Positions 1 through 5,403 are shown, counted from the first letter of the stretch. The stretch: 7,530 nucleotides of DNA from CAZOWW01 sp964583765 (GCA_964583765.1 CAZOWW010000193.1:1-7530), one strand, 5' to 3'. The notes: a model not told the origin generated them from the letters alone. Translations and numbers: made by a program.

Positions 1-98
1 CCACCAACCCCCCGGGGACACCACCGCGACCCGCAGGCAGGTTGAAATCACCTCACTGGCTGGATGACCTGAGGTTTTCGAAGCAAGGTGAATATAGA

Positions 99-404
99 AT
101 GCAATCCATGGAGAAGGTGGTTTCTCATGGTAGCTGGAGATACGCAGGTGCGGTGTCAATGCCGATTCGCATCGTCTGCCTTGATTATGACTATTGGCAC
201 ATGATTGCCGAGGCTGATGGTGAATTGGACGTCAATGAAACTCCAAGTCTCAATATCGACGGTAATGCCTATTACCTATGCTTCAGGCCGGATTGGGAGG
301 AAGGTCAATCGTTCTGGCCGGATTCTGTGGGCTATATGTCCGAAGCTGAAGCCAAGGCGGATGCGGAGCGGAGAGTGCCCACGCCCATCAATTGGATCGA
401 ATGA
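99..404 (+). CDS. Small hypothetical protein, 101 aa
   Basis: I do not recognise this family. The frame opens at a TTG at 42, but the ATG at 99 is the better start because AAGGTG lies 8 bases upstream (85-90); the TTG start would give 120 aa. The product is soluble-looking and acidic, with no signal peptide or membrane segment. It is rich in Trp and Tyr: a run with LDYDYWHM near residues 28-35, then AYYLCFRPDW near 57-66 and a closing INWIE. The alternating hydrophobic stretches suggest a small beta-rich fold followed by a helix (SEAEAKADAERR) near the C-terminus. Wobble positions are AT-richer than in the HEAT-repeat gene, which suggests recent transfer. It lies outside the two tRNA-half repeats and has no partner gene in view. 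Orphan immunity-like or phage-derived proteins can look like this, but nothing here establishes a function. Confidence 0.65.
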   Translation: MQSMEKVVSHGSWRYAGAVSMPIRIVCLDYDYWHMIAEADGELDVNETPSLNIDGNAYYLCFRPDWEEGQSFWPDSVGYMSEAEAKADAERRVPTPINWIE

Positions 405-690
405 TCCTCTCTTGGTGGGGCGTGGAACCGATGGATCGGAGCGGCCATGCTTTCGGATGGCCACTCAGGGGCCGGAGTGCGATGACCAGGTGTCCGTCAC
501 CTAAGTGTGTAACCATCTCGACCGCAATTGCCTTCGCAGGGAGCGTTCATGATCTCTGCACTACCTACCCCCGAAGTCCGCAGGGAGTCCGCACGAAGAC
601 CCGAACGAGTGCGAGGTGACGAGAACTGTCATGAGGCATAGCTGCAGGTCAGGGCTTGTTTGAGCAGGCCAGTCGTTCCGGACAACACAT
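405..690. other. Stretch without a supported gene
   Basis: I see no convincing coding region here. The short open frames have arginine/serine-rich, out-of-frame character and no ribosome binding site. At about 643-656 there is a short sequence (GCAGGTCAGGGC) that matches the right arm of the hairpins after both tRNA halves, so the repeat family may have a third, fragmentary member here. Confidence 0.4.
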
Positions 691-733
691 CTCGCAATGC
701 GTAGGTCTCGGGCTCGAATCCCGAAGACGGCTC
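691..733 (+). repeat. Degenerate 3' half of tRNA-Thr (old attachment site)
   Basis: These 43 bases match 2994-3036 at 40 positions, starting exactly at an anticodon-loop sequence (CTCGCAA, against CTCGTAA in the other copy) and running through the T-arm to the end of the acceptor strand. No 5' tRNA half (acceptor, D-arm) precedes it, so it is not a gene. Two of the three differences hit functional tRNA positions: the third anticodon base and the T54 of the T-loop (CTCGAAT instead of TTCGAAT). This is a decayed attachment-site scar left by a tyrosine-integrase element, with an inactive tRNA piece. Confidence 0.75.
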
Positions 734-742
734 CGCCCCAAA

Positions 743-791
743 CGGGCCCTGACCTGCTGATCCCTTGATCGGATCCGCGAGTCAGGGCCCG
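743..791 (+). terminator. Imperfect hairpin after the first tRNA half
   Basis: The arms at 743-763 and 771-791 pair around a 7-base loop, with three mismatches in 21 positions. It is the diverged partner of the perfect hairpin at 3047-3093. In the ancestral tRNA locus it was probably the factor-independent terminator. There is no T-run, as is common for high-GC actinomycetes. It could also act on the minus-strand gene that ends at 822. Confidence 0.5.
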
Positions 792-821
792 TGATCGCTC
801 CGAGTCGTCTCGGCTCCAGTC

Positions 822-1442
822 TCAGTTGACATGCGTGGCCTGCGCTCCGTGGCGGCGGGGACTCCAGCGCCTCCACGAGCGGGACCGTCGCTTGTCGATC
901 AACCCGCACAACGAACTGAAGTTGTTGATTGAGGTCTTGAGCTCTTCCATCGCTCGCTCCCGCTGTGTCTGTCCCTTCTGCTTCGACAGTGCTACGACCT
1001 GCGCGGCGTTGACTACCTCGCGCGCAGCCTCCGAGAGCTTCTCCTCTCCGAGGAAGAGCAGGGTCATCGGTGCTGCGGCCAGCCTAAGCATCGGTGGCAT
1101 CGCATTGGATACGCCGGATTCTCGTTCAGCCCGGCGCCATGCCTGAAGTGTATGCATGGCGCCAGGCAATCCGCGCCGGAATCCCTTCATGTCACCCGTA
1201 TGGTTGCCAACAATCTCCGCCGCAGCTTCCGATACTGTTAGCCAGTTCTCGATCGGCGAGAGCCAGCGCTTTCGATGCATCTCCATCATGGCGCAGAACT
1301 CACTGGCGGCATAGATCAGTTCCCGCCCGACCTGCTTCCTTCGGTCTGTCTTCGCCTCTCGCTTCCGGAACCAATCGATGGTGAGCGTAATGAGCACTCC
1401 GAATGCTGTGCTGATGATGCTGAGCAGAAGCTGGCTCCACAT
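822..1442 (-). CDS. Membrane-anchored protein of unknown function, 206 aa
   Basis: I do not recognise the family. The frame is open from 1730, but its first 90 or so codons are the frameshifted tail of the integrase remnant, so the true start is internal. ATG at 1442 has AGGA 8 bases upstream; ATG at 1451 is the alternative. The protein starts with one hydrophobic helix (about residues 5-24, LLLSIISTAFGVLITLTIDW) followed by a strongly basic stretch (RKREAKTDRRK), predicting an N-terminal anchor with the body in the cytoplasm. The body is helical, with many Met, Glu and Arg, and contains a second moderately hydrophobic patch near 150 (MLRLAAAPMTLLFLG) and a coiled-coil-like stretch near 165-190. 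The last 20 or so residues are Arg/Trp/Ser-rich and may not be original, because the stop falls in the long direct repeat. It lies inside the degenerate element and opposes the HEAT-repeat gene. Confidence 0.6.
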   Translation of the reverse strand: MWSQLLLSIISTAFGVLITLTIDWFRKREAKTDRRKQVGRELIYAASEFCAMMEMHRKRWLSPIENWLTVSEAAAEIVGNHTGDMKGFRRGLPGAMHTLQAWRRAERESGVSNAMPPMLRLAAAPMTLLFLGEEKLSEAAREVVNAAQVVALSKQKGQTQRERAMEELKTSINNFSSLCGLIDKRRSRSWRRWSPRRHGAQATHVN

Positions 1443-1528
1443 GAGGTCCATCCTAGAGGCGGCAAGGTTACATGGAGGCGATCCGGGAGCGGTTCGGTCG
1501 AAAATCCCGAATTGCCGGAAATCCCGCG

Positions 1529-1802
1529 TTAGTGATTGCTGTCGTCCGACAGCGCGGTCACCATCCGGGCGGCGGCGTGCCTGGCGGCGGGTGAGGCCAC
1601 ATGGGTGTATCGCTGGGTGAGTCTTCGGTCGGAGTGGCCAAGGACTTCTATGACGGTGCGGACGTGCACCCCTGTTCGATGAGCAGAGTCCCGGCGGTGT
1701 GGCGCCGTCGTGGAGGCGGACGTCTCTCACTCCAGCCTCTGCCAGGACGGCCTTCCATTCGCCCCAGTCGTCACGAGGGCTGATGGGGCGGCCATCAGAT
1801 TG
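1529..1802 (-). pseudogene. Tyrosine integrase remnant (C-terminal fragment, frameshifted)
   Basis: Reading the minus strand from about 1802, the sequence encodes QSDGRPISPRDDWGEW, closely matching residues 351-366 of the intact integrase at 5955-7268. It continues to the LHDG motif, loses one base near 1703, resumes with RHTAGTLLIEQG, loses a second base near 1669, then resumes with VHVRTVIEVLGHSD and the RYTHV motif that carries the nucleophile Tyr. It ends at TAA (1529-1531). Corrected for the two deletions, about 90 residues align at high identity and include the last catalytic positions (HxxR, H, Y). The N-terminal 80% is missing, so it cannot be functional. It was a relative of the intact integrase, not a copy of it, since the extreme C-termini differ. 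Confidence 0.85.
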
Positions 1803-1833
1803 TCCGCTGCTCTACCAACTGAGCTACAGCACC
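1803..1833 (-). pseudogene. 5' half of a tRNA, fused to the integrase remnant
   Basis: On the minus strand from 1833 the order is a 7-base acceptor-like strand (GGTGCTG), TA, then a complete D-arm: GCTC, loop AGTTGGTA, GAGC. This is followed by A26 and a 5' anticodon-stem strand GCGGA. The sequence then switches directly to integrase codons, and no matching 3' anticodon strand, T-arm or acceptor end follows. The tRNA is therefore truncated in the anticodon stem. Its isotype cannot be fixed; the GAGC-A-GCGGA combination resembles Lys-type tRNAs. It is not the partner of the Thr-type 3' halves, which lie on the opposite strand. Confidence 0.7.
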
Positions 1834-1841
1834 AAGACGCC

Positions 1842-1904
1842 CGAGGGACTCGCGCCCTCGTCCCGCGGATCCGATAATCGACAACCTTCGGCCCGCCCGG
1901 GCCG
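1842..1904. terminator. Two small GC-rich hairpins upstream of the tRNA half
   Basis: One hairpin pairs CGAGGG (1842-1847) with CCCTCG (1855-1860) around 7 bases. The other pairs 1889-1895 with 1898-1904, a 7-bp GC-rich stem whose two central bases would force some opening. They may be leftovers of terminators in a former tRNA cluster. The rest of 1834-2015 shows no gene. Confidence 0.25.
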
Positions 1905-2015
1905 CGTCCAGTGTGGCCGCGCGCTGTCTTGCCCTCAAGCAGGTTGACTCGTCCGCTGCCGCCGCTTCAGAGGAGAAGAGGTGCAGAAACGGGACGTCGA
2001 TGCCGAGATTAGGCT

Positions 2016-2846
2016 GTGCGGGACTTCTCTGGGTGGTCGACTGCCGATTTGTTCGCTGCGGCGGCGGCCGGCGACGACGAGGTCGCGAGCGACGCCGTGT
2101 CAGAGGTACACCGTCGCGGGGGAGCCGAGGAGGTGCGGGCCGCGCTGGCGGCTCTGACCGATATGCGTCCAGCGGCGCGCCGGTTCGGGGCTGACGTGCT
2201 GGGCAAGTTCGGGTACGAGACGCCGTTGTTGGAGAGACTCTTCCGGGCGCCGAGCATCGTCGCGCTCGTCGAGGCGCTCACCGTCGAGACGGACCAGGAG
2301 ACCATCACCTCGATTGCGATGGCCCTCTGTTGGCTGCAGGCGGAGGAAGCGGTCGACCGGCTGCTGGAGTTGTGCCGGCACCCGAACGAGTACCTCCGGT
2401 GTGATCTGGCAATCATGCTGCCCTACTTCGGTCCGGATCATCCGCGCACTGTCGCGGCGGTCGAGGACCTGCTGCTCGACCCGGCGCCGCTCGTCCGCGA
2501 CTGGGCGAGCTTCGCTTTCACCAACGAGCTCGCCGGCGCCGACTCACCACGTCTGCGAGAACGGCTGCTGACCCTGACCACGGACCCGGACCGCGTGACC
2601 GCAGCCCAGGCCATCCACGCCCTGGCGATTCGCAACGACCGACGCGCGCTGCCCGCCCTGGTCGAGGCACTCACGGGCCCGCTGGACGACGCTACCTACT
2701 CTCTCTTCCAGGCAGCCCAGCTCCTGCCGGACCGGAGTCTCGTTCCGGGCCTTTCCCACATGCTCACCCTCCCCGACTGGGAGGACACCCCCGAGCTCAT
2801 CAGGATGATCGTGATCCTCATGGCCCCACCTCGACATCCTGCGTAG
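2016..2846 (+). CDS. HEAT-repeat protein, 276 aa
   Basis: The protein is built of tandem helix-turn-helix units typical of HEAT/PBS-lyase-type repeats. Visible units include EEVRAALAALTDMRPAARRF (residues about 37-56), EEAVDRLLELCRHPNEYLRC (about 110-129), VAAVEDLLLDPAPLVRDWAS (about 147-166) and DRRALPALVEALTGPL (about 209-224). Such proteins are soluble scaffolds that bind proteins or nucleic acids; no catalytic motif is visible. The N-terminus MRDFSGWSTADLF resembles stand-alone Streptomyces HEAT proteins as I remember them. A TAG at 2010-2012 closes the frame upstream, so GTG at 2016 is the first possible start; its ribosome binding site is weak. Wobble GC is high, unlike the defence operon downstream. 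The C-terminus ends abruptly after PPRHPA, and its TAG stop lies within a 12-base sequence shared with the tRNA-Thr attachment core, so the native end may have been replaced. It could be a chromosomal passenger or cargo. Confidence 0.8.
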   Translation: MRDFSGWSTADLFAAAAAGDDEVASDAVSEVHRRGGAEEVRAALAALTDMRPAARRFGADVLGKFGYETPLLERLFRAPSIVALVEALTVETDQETITSIAMALCWLQAEEAVDRLLELCRHPNEYLRCDLAIMLPYFGPDHPRTVAAVEDLLLDPAPLVRDWASFAFTNELAGADSPRLRERLLTLTTDPDRVTAAQAIHALAIRNDRRALPALVEALTGPLDDATYSLFQAAQLLPDRSLVPGLSHMLTLPDWEDTPELIRMIVILMAPPRHPA

Positions 2847-2851
2847 GTCTC
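2840..2851 (+). repeat. Fragment of the attachment core at the HEAT gene end
   Basis: Twelve bases (TGCGTAGGTCTC) are identical to 3001-3012, the anticodon-stem/variable-loop part of the tRNA-Thr 3' half, and also to 698-709. The bases on either side do not continue the tRNA match. The HEAT-repeat stop codon TAG (2844-2846) is part of it. Confidence 0.5.
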
Positions 2852-2880
2852 CGTGCGAGGGACCGGCGATCTGCAGTCCG

Positions 2881-2903
2881 TGGCATGACGCGTGGCATGA
2901 CGC
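2881..2903 (+). repeat. Tandem 11-bp repeat, candidate integrase arm sites
   Basis: TGGCATGACGC occurs twice with one base between (2881-2891 and 2893-2903). It lies about 90 bases left of the tRNA-Thr 3' half at 2994. Closely spaced direct repeats beside the core are typical of arm-type integrase or excisionase binding sites in attachment regions of actinomycete elements. The role is inferred from position only. Confidence 0.45.
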
Positions 2904-2993
2904 CCCTCGTCCGCCCAGGTCGCGCCCGTGCGGCGAGTTCGTCGTGGTGAGCGTTGTGCCTGCTGAGAGCCCATTGAGGATCTTCCCGGCGGC

Positions 2994-3036
2994 CTCGTAA
3001 TGCGTAGGTCTCGGGTTCGAATCCCGAAGGCGGCTC
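2994..3036 (+). repeat. 3' half of tRNA-Thr(CGT), attachment-site core
   Basis: The sequence runs from an anticodon loop CTCGTAA (anticodon CGT, 2996-2998) through a variable region, an intact T-arm (TCGGG, TTCGAAT, CCCGA; 3011-3027) and an acceptor 3' strand ending in GGCGGCTC. From memory this equals the 3' half of actinobacterial tRNA-Thr(CGT). The bases to its left cannot form the 5' anticodon strand, D-arm or acceptor, so no functional tRNA is encoded. The anticodon loop to 3' end is exactly the identity segment used by pSAM2-like tyrosine integrases, so this is an attL/attR-type scar. An intact tRNA-Thr should lie at the far end of the element or of the array. Confidence 0.8.
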
Positions 3037-3046
3037 GTACGGAAGT

Positions 3047-3093
3047 GGGCCCTGACCTGCGGATCCCTTGATCGGATCCGCAGGTCAGGGCCC
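3047..3093 (+). terminator. Perfect 20-bp hairpin after the tRNA-Thr half
   Basis: The arms 3047-3066 and 3074-3093 are perfectly complementary over 20 bases with a 7-base loop (CTTGATC). It lies 10 bases after the end of the tRNA half, where the tRNA terminator is expected. No T-run follows. Besides ending transcription, it would isolate the defence operon from read-through from the left. Confidence 0.65.
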
Positions 3094-3235
3094 CTCGTCG
3101 TTCCGGGTCGTCTCAGTCGTAGTCTCAGATGCCGCAAGCGGGGAGGCTGCGACAGGTCCGACTGCCTGTGCGAGGACCTCTGCCGCCTTGGCAGGTCACG
3201 CCTAGCGGGGGGTGTGGTGGACACGGTCCGTTTGT

Positions 3236-3287
3236 GTGTCGTGACACGCCGCAAGTTCGTGGCAGTTGCCGCCATGCCAGGTGCCAC
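3236..3287. promoter_or_regulatory. Cluster of inverted repeats upstream of the defence operon
   Basis: GTGTC at 3236-3240 pairs with GACAC at 3243-3247 around two bases, and GTGGCA at 3259-3264 pairs with TGCCAC at 3282-3287. A looser repeat (GTGT, then ACAC) lies just before, near 3212-3224. They sit 60-135 bases before the ATPase start, where a promoter or operator is expected. I could not identify a clear -10/-35 pair. Regulation by a repressor is only a possibility. Confidence 0.3.
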
Positions 3288-3337
3288 AGCGCCTCGCGTG
3301 CGGTTTACTTGCACAGGAAGCCACCTGACCGGCCGAT

Positions 3338-3343
3338 AGGAGG
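3338..3343 (+). promoter_or_regulatory. Strong ribosome binding site for the ATPase gene
   Basis: A consensus AGGAGG is followed by GGC and then ATGATG. It is 3 bases from the first ATG (3347) and 6 from the second (3350), so initiation may favour the second. Confidence 0.7.
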
Positions 3344-3346
3344 GGC

Positions 3347-4783
3347 ATGATGCTGCGAAGCTTCCGCCTTGAGAACCACCGGTCGTTCCGCGATGAGGCG
3401 GAATTGTCCTTCTTGTCAGCCTATGGCAGTGATCGGATGGCGGTTCCCGTCGCAGCCGTCTACGGGGCCAATGCCGCGGGCAAGTCCAACTTACTCCACG
3501 GCTTGCGGTTCATGACGAACGCGGTACGTGACTCATATCGTCGATGGGATCCTGACGGGGGAGTGCCTCGGGCGCCTTTCCGGCTTGGCGGGCCCGCTCG
3601 CACCAATCCGTCAACATATGTTGTAGAGCTCCTTATTGACGGAGTTAAATACGTGTATGGCCTGGTTGTTGACGATGATGTCGTATGTGACGAGTGGCTG
3701 TACAGCTATCCAAAAGGGAAGCGTCGCAAACTCTTCTCTCGCGGACAGGATGGCATCGAACTAGGCGAGTCTTTGAGCGCGCCACGGGCCCTCACTGATG
3801 TGCTCACGGAGCTAATTCGACCAAATTCGTTATTCCTCAGCCTTGCGGCACAACTTCGTATACCCGAACTCACGCCTGTGCATCACTGGTTCGTGGGGGG
3901 TGGAATCCAATGGTCTGATGACGTTTCTCGGGCGGGCACCGCAAGTTCAGCCAATGACCGATCGAAGGCCTCCGTGATCCGCAGGGTCGAATCGCGCAGT
4001 GGGATGATGCGGGTATTTTCTCAAGGGCCGATAATTTCCATTCTCGCGGACTCAAGCGATGAGAATTCAGATAGGAGGGATCGATTTCTGGCCTTACTCC
4101 TCTCTGCCGACGTAGGCATTCAAGATGTAATTCTCGAAGAAGATAGAAATGGGCAGAACGAGCTGCTAGTAGCGTACCAAGAGCGCATATCGATAGCGCA
4201 GGATGTTCTCGATCGTGCAGAGGAGAGCGGCGATCAGGAGAGAATCGCCCGCGCGCTTCGTGAGCGGAATTTCGCATTGTCTAGATTTGAGCGAGTGGTT
4301 CGTGATGGACAGCGCCTTACCGTGAAGTTCAATCACGGGGGGGCTGAGCTCTTCGACGTTTCGGATGAGTCGATGGGCACCCTCGCCTGGCTTTCCCTCC
4401 TCCCAACGGCCCTTTCCGTTCTGAGCGAGGGTGGCTTGCTTGTCGTGGATGAGATTGACTCCAGTCTTCATCCAAACCTCACCGCACTTCTGATCAAGCA
4501 ATTTCGCTCCCCGAATGTAAATGAACATGGGGCGCAGCTCCTCTTCACGACCCATGATGCAACTCTTCTCGGTACTGCTTTCGGCGAGGAAGTCCTGGGC
4601 CGGGACGAGGTGTGGTTCGTGGAGAAGGAATCCGACGGAGCAAGTCGCCTCTACCCGCTAACAGACTTCCATCCACGCACTGGTGAGAATCGAGAGCGCA
4701 GGTATCTCGGCGGAAGCTACGGGGGAGTTCCGGTTGTTGGCGATCCGGCTCTCCGGGCCCGAGAACTGACTGAGCGGCTGTGA
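3347..4783 (+). CDS. AAA15/RloA-like ATPase of an RloAB (AbiL-type) defence pair
   Basis: The 478-residue protein is an ABC-type AAA ATPase of the AAA15/COG1106 group. Walker A is GANAAGKS at residues 40-47, close to the N-terminus after the typical LRSFRLENHRSF opening. A long middle region (about 60-330) contains a predicted coiled-coil near 275-320 (helical, rich in Glu/Arg). The ABC-signature-like ESMGTL is at 341-346, Walker B LLVVDEID at 364-371 with the catalytic Glu369, and the switch His in FTTHD at 403. The C-terminal RRYLGGSYGGVP (451-462) is typical of family members paired with RloB. The protein should be a cytosolic sensor ATPase that controls the partner effector. Length is usual for the family and nothing is broken. 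Start: AGGAGG spacing favours ATG 3350 slightly over 3347. Three TTA codons (Leu49, 162, 250) and low wobble GC mark it as transferred; in Streptomyces the TTA codons would make it bldA-dependent. The stop is 7 bases before the partner gene. Confidence 0.9.
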   Translation: MMLRSFRLENHRSFRDEAELSFLSAYGSDRMAVPVAAVYGANAAGKSNLLHGLRFMTNAVRDSYRRWDPDGGVPRAPFRLGGPARTNPSTYVVELLIDGVKYVYGLVVDDDVVCDEWLYSYPKGKRRKLFSRGQDGIELGESLSAPRALTDVLTELIRPNSLFLSLAAQLRIPELTPVHHWFVGGGIQWSDDVSRAGTASSANDRSKASVIRRVESRSGMMRVFSQGPIISILADSSDENSDRRDRFLALLLSADVGIQDVILEEDRNGQNELLVAYQERISIAQDVLDRAEESGDQERIARALRERNFALSRFERVVRDGQRLTVKFNHGGAELFDVSDESMGTLAWLSLLPTALSVLSEGGLLVVDEIDSSLHPNLTALLIKQFRSPNVNEHGAQLLFTTHDATLLGTAFGEEVLGRDEVWFVEKESDGASRLYPLTDFHPRTGENRERRYLGGSYGGVPVVGDPALRARELTERL

Positions 4784-4790
4784 GATTCGA

Positions 4791-5378
4791 GTGATTAGAC
4801 GAGAGAATTCGAGCAGTCGGCGTGCGCCGACCCGGACTCCACGCCCGCGCATCCTGATCGTATGCGGCGCCCAACGTACCGAGCCGGACTACTTTACGGC
4901 CCTAAAGGGAAACTTCAGGAACCCAGCGGTCATAGTCAAGATTATTGCGAAGCCGAAGGACCCGGATGCCGTTGTCGGCTACGCCTCACAGATATGGAAG
5001 GAGTCACCTGGTGATTATGACGAAGTGTGGTGCGTTCTAGACGTTGATCATTTCTGCTTTGACCGCGCTATTCCTGCCGCCAGAGAGCGGAAGATCGATT
5101 TAGCTATCTCAAACCCATGCTTTGAACTCTGGCTTCTCCTACACTGTGCGCAAATAGCAGCGCCAATTCCGAATGCCCAAGATGCGTTATTCAGGTTGTG
5201 TAAACTGGTCCCGGGGTACGACAAAAGTTCTCTTAGCTTCCCCGATTTCTCGTCAGGGGTTCGCAATGCCATTGAGCGGGCAAAGAAGCTAGATCCGGGA
5301 TCGGATGGATGGAGTGGTAATCCCTCCACGGGTGTGTGGCGTCTCGTTGAGCGCATCCTGCCACAATGTGTCGAGTGA
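4791..5378 (+). CDS. RloB-family protein, probable TOPRIM-like effector of the pair
   Basis: At 195 residues the length is usual for the RloB family. A basic N-terminus is followed by the first strand and motif ILIVCGAQRTEPDYF (21-35), then VWCVLDVDHF (79-88) with Asp84 and Asp86. The SNPCFELWLLLH block (107-118) is the clearest family signature, and NPSTGVWRLVE (177-187) closes the domain. The acidic residues resemble a TOPRIM metal site, so it is probably a nuclease, as in the related AriA/AriB (PARIS) architecture. In family members I recall, the first motif reads Glu-Gly before x-x-Thr-Glu-Pro; here it is Gly26-Ala27, so the first acidic residue may be missing or replaced by Glu31. GTG 4791 follows the ATPase stop by 7 bases with a weak ribosome binding site, which suggests translational coupling. 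TTA codons encode Leu104 and Leu133. RloA/RloB were named from genes beside restriction loci, and AbiLi/AbiLii are the lactococcal counterparts. Confidence 0.88.
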   Translation: MIRRENSSSRRAPTRTPRPRILIVCGAQRTEPDYFTALKGNFRNPAVIVKIIAKPKDPDAVVGYASQIWKESPGDYDEVWCVLDVDHFCFDRAIPAARERKIDLAISNPCFELWLLLHCAQIAAPIPNAQDALFRLCKLVPGYDKSSLSFPDFSSGVRNAIERAKKLDPGSDGWSGNPSTGVWRLVERILPQCVE

Positions 5379-5384
5379 TCTGCT

Positions 5385-5403
5385 GCCATTCCCGTCGGGT
5401 GGC
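5385..5403 (+). terminator. Weak hairpin after the defence operon
   Basis: GCCA and CCC pair with GGG and TGGC around GTC, with a two-T bulge, starting 7 bases after the RloB stop. It is short, and the following CTGTTAT is only mildly T-rich. Confidence 0.3.

Larger units (their letters stand above)
680..832 (+). repeat. Long direct repeat, left copy
   Basis: From about 691 to 826 the sequence aligns with about 2994 to 3129: the tRNA 3' half, the hairpin, then a further stretch containing GTCGTCTC and AGTCTCAG. Similarity stops abruptly left of the anticodon loop and fades right of about 830. The repeat therefore covers the attachment core plus the original 3' flank of the tRNA gene. This fits tandem integration at one site (accretion) or a duplicated flank carried by an element. 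Edges are given to within about 10 bases. Confidence 0.65.
691..3036. mobile_element. Remnant of an older integrative element between two tRNA halves
   Basis: Both ends are 3' tRNA-Thr halves in the same orientation. Inside are a broken integrase, a truncated tRNA and two passenger genes. No replication or transfer gene survives. This fits accretion of elements at one tRNA site followed by decay. Confidence 0.55.
2984..3131 (+). repeat. Long direct repeat, right copy
   Basis: This is the partner of 680-832: the tRNA half, the hairpin, then the stretch ending near AGTCTCAG (about 3121-3128). It is the better-preserved copy, with an intact T-loop and a perfect hairpin. The left edge is sharp at the anticodon loop (2994). 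Confidence 0.65.

Noticed and set aside
1443..1730. N-terminal extension of the 822-1442 gene up to a start at 1730
   Set aside because: These codons are the integrase remnant read in the wrong frame after its one-base deletion; the Arg/Pro/His-rich composition and the MRDVRLHDG start show this.
2881..2903. CRISPR-like array
   Set aside because: Only two 11-base units with a one-base spacer, no further units and no cas genes.
691..3036. Functional tRNA-Thr genes
   Set aside because: Neither copy has a 5' acceptor strand or D-arm, and the left copy has changes in the anticodon and T-loop.
2544..3314. Long minus-strand open frame across the tRNA half
   Set aside because: It is antisense to the HEAT gene and translates the tRNA half and hairpin; the RLRDSNPRPTHYE-like peptide is a familiar artefact of translating tRNA 3' ends.
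3129..3350. Short plus-strand open frame before the defence ATPase
   Set aside because: It has no ribosome binding site, begins in the repeat, and overlaps the ATPase ribosome binding site; the protein is unremarkable.
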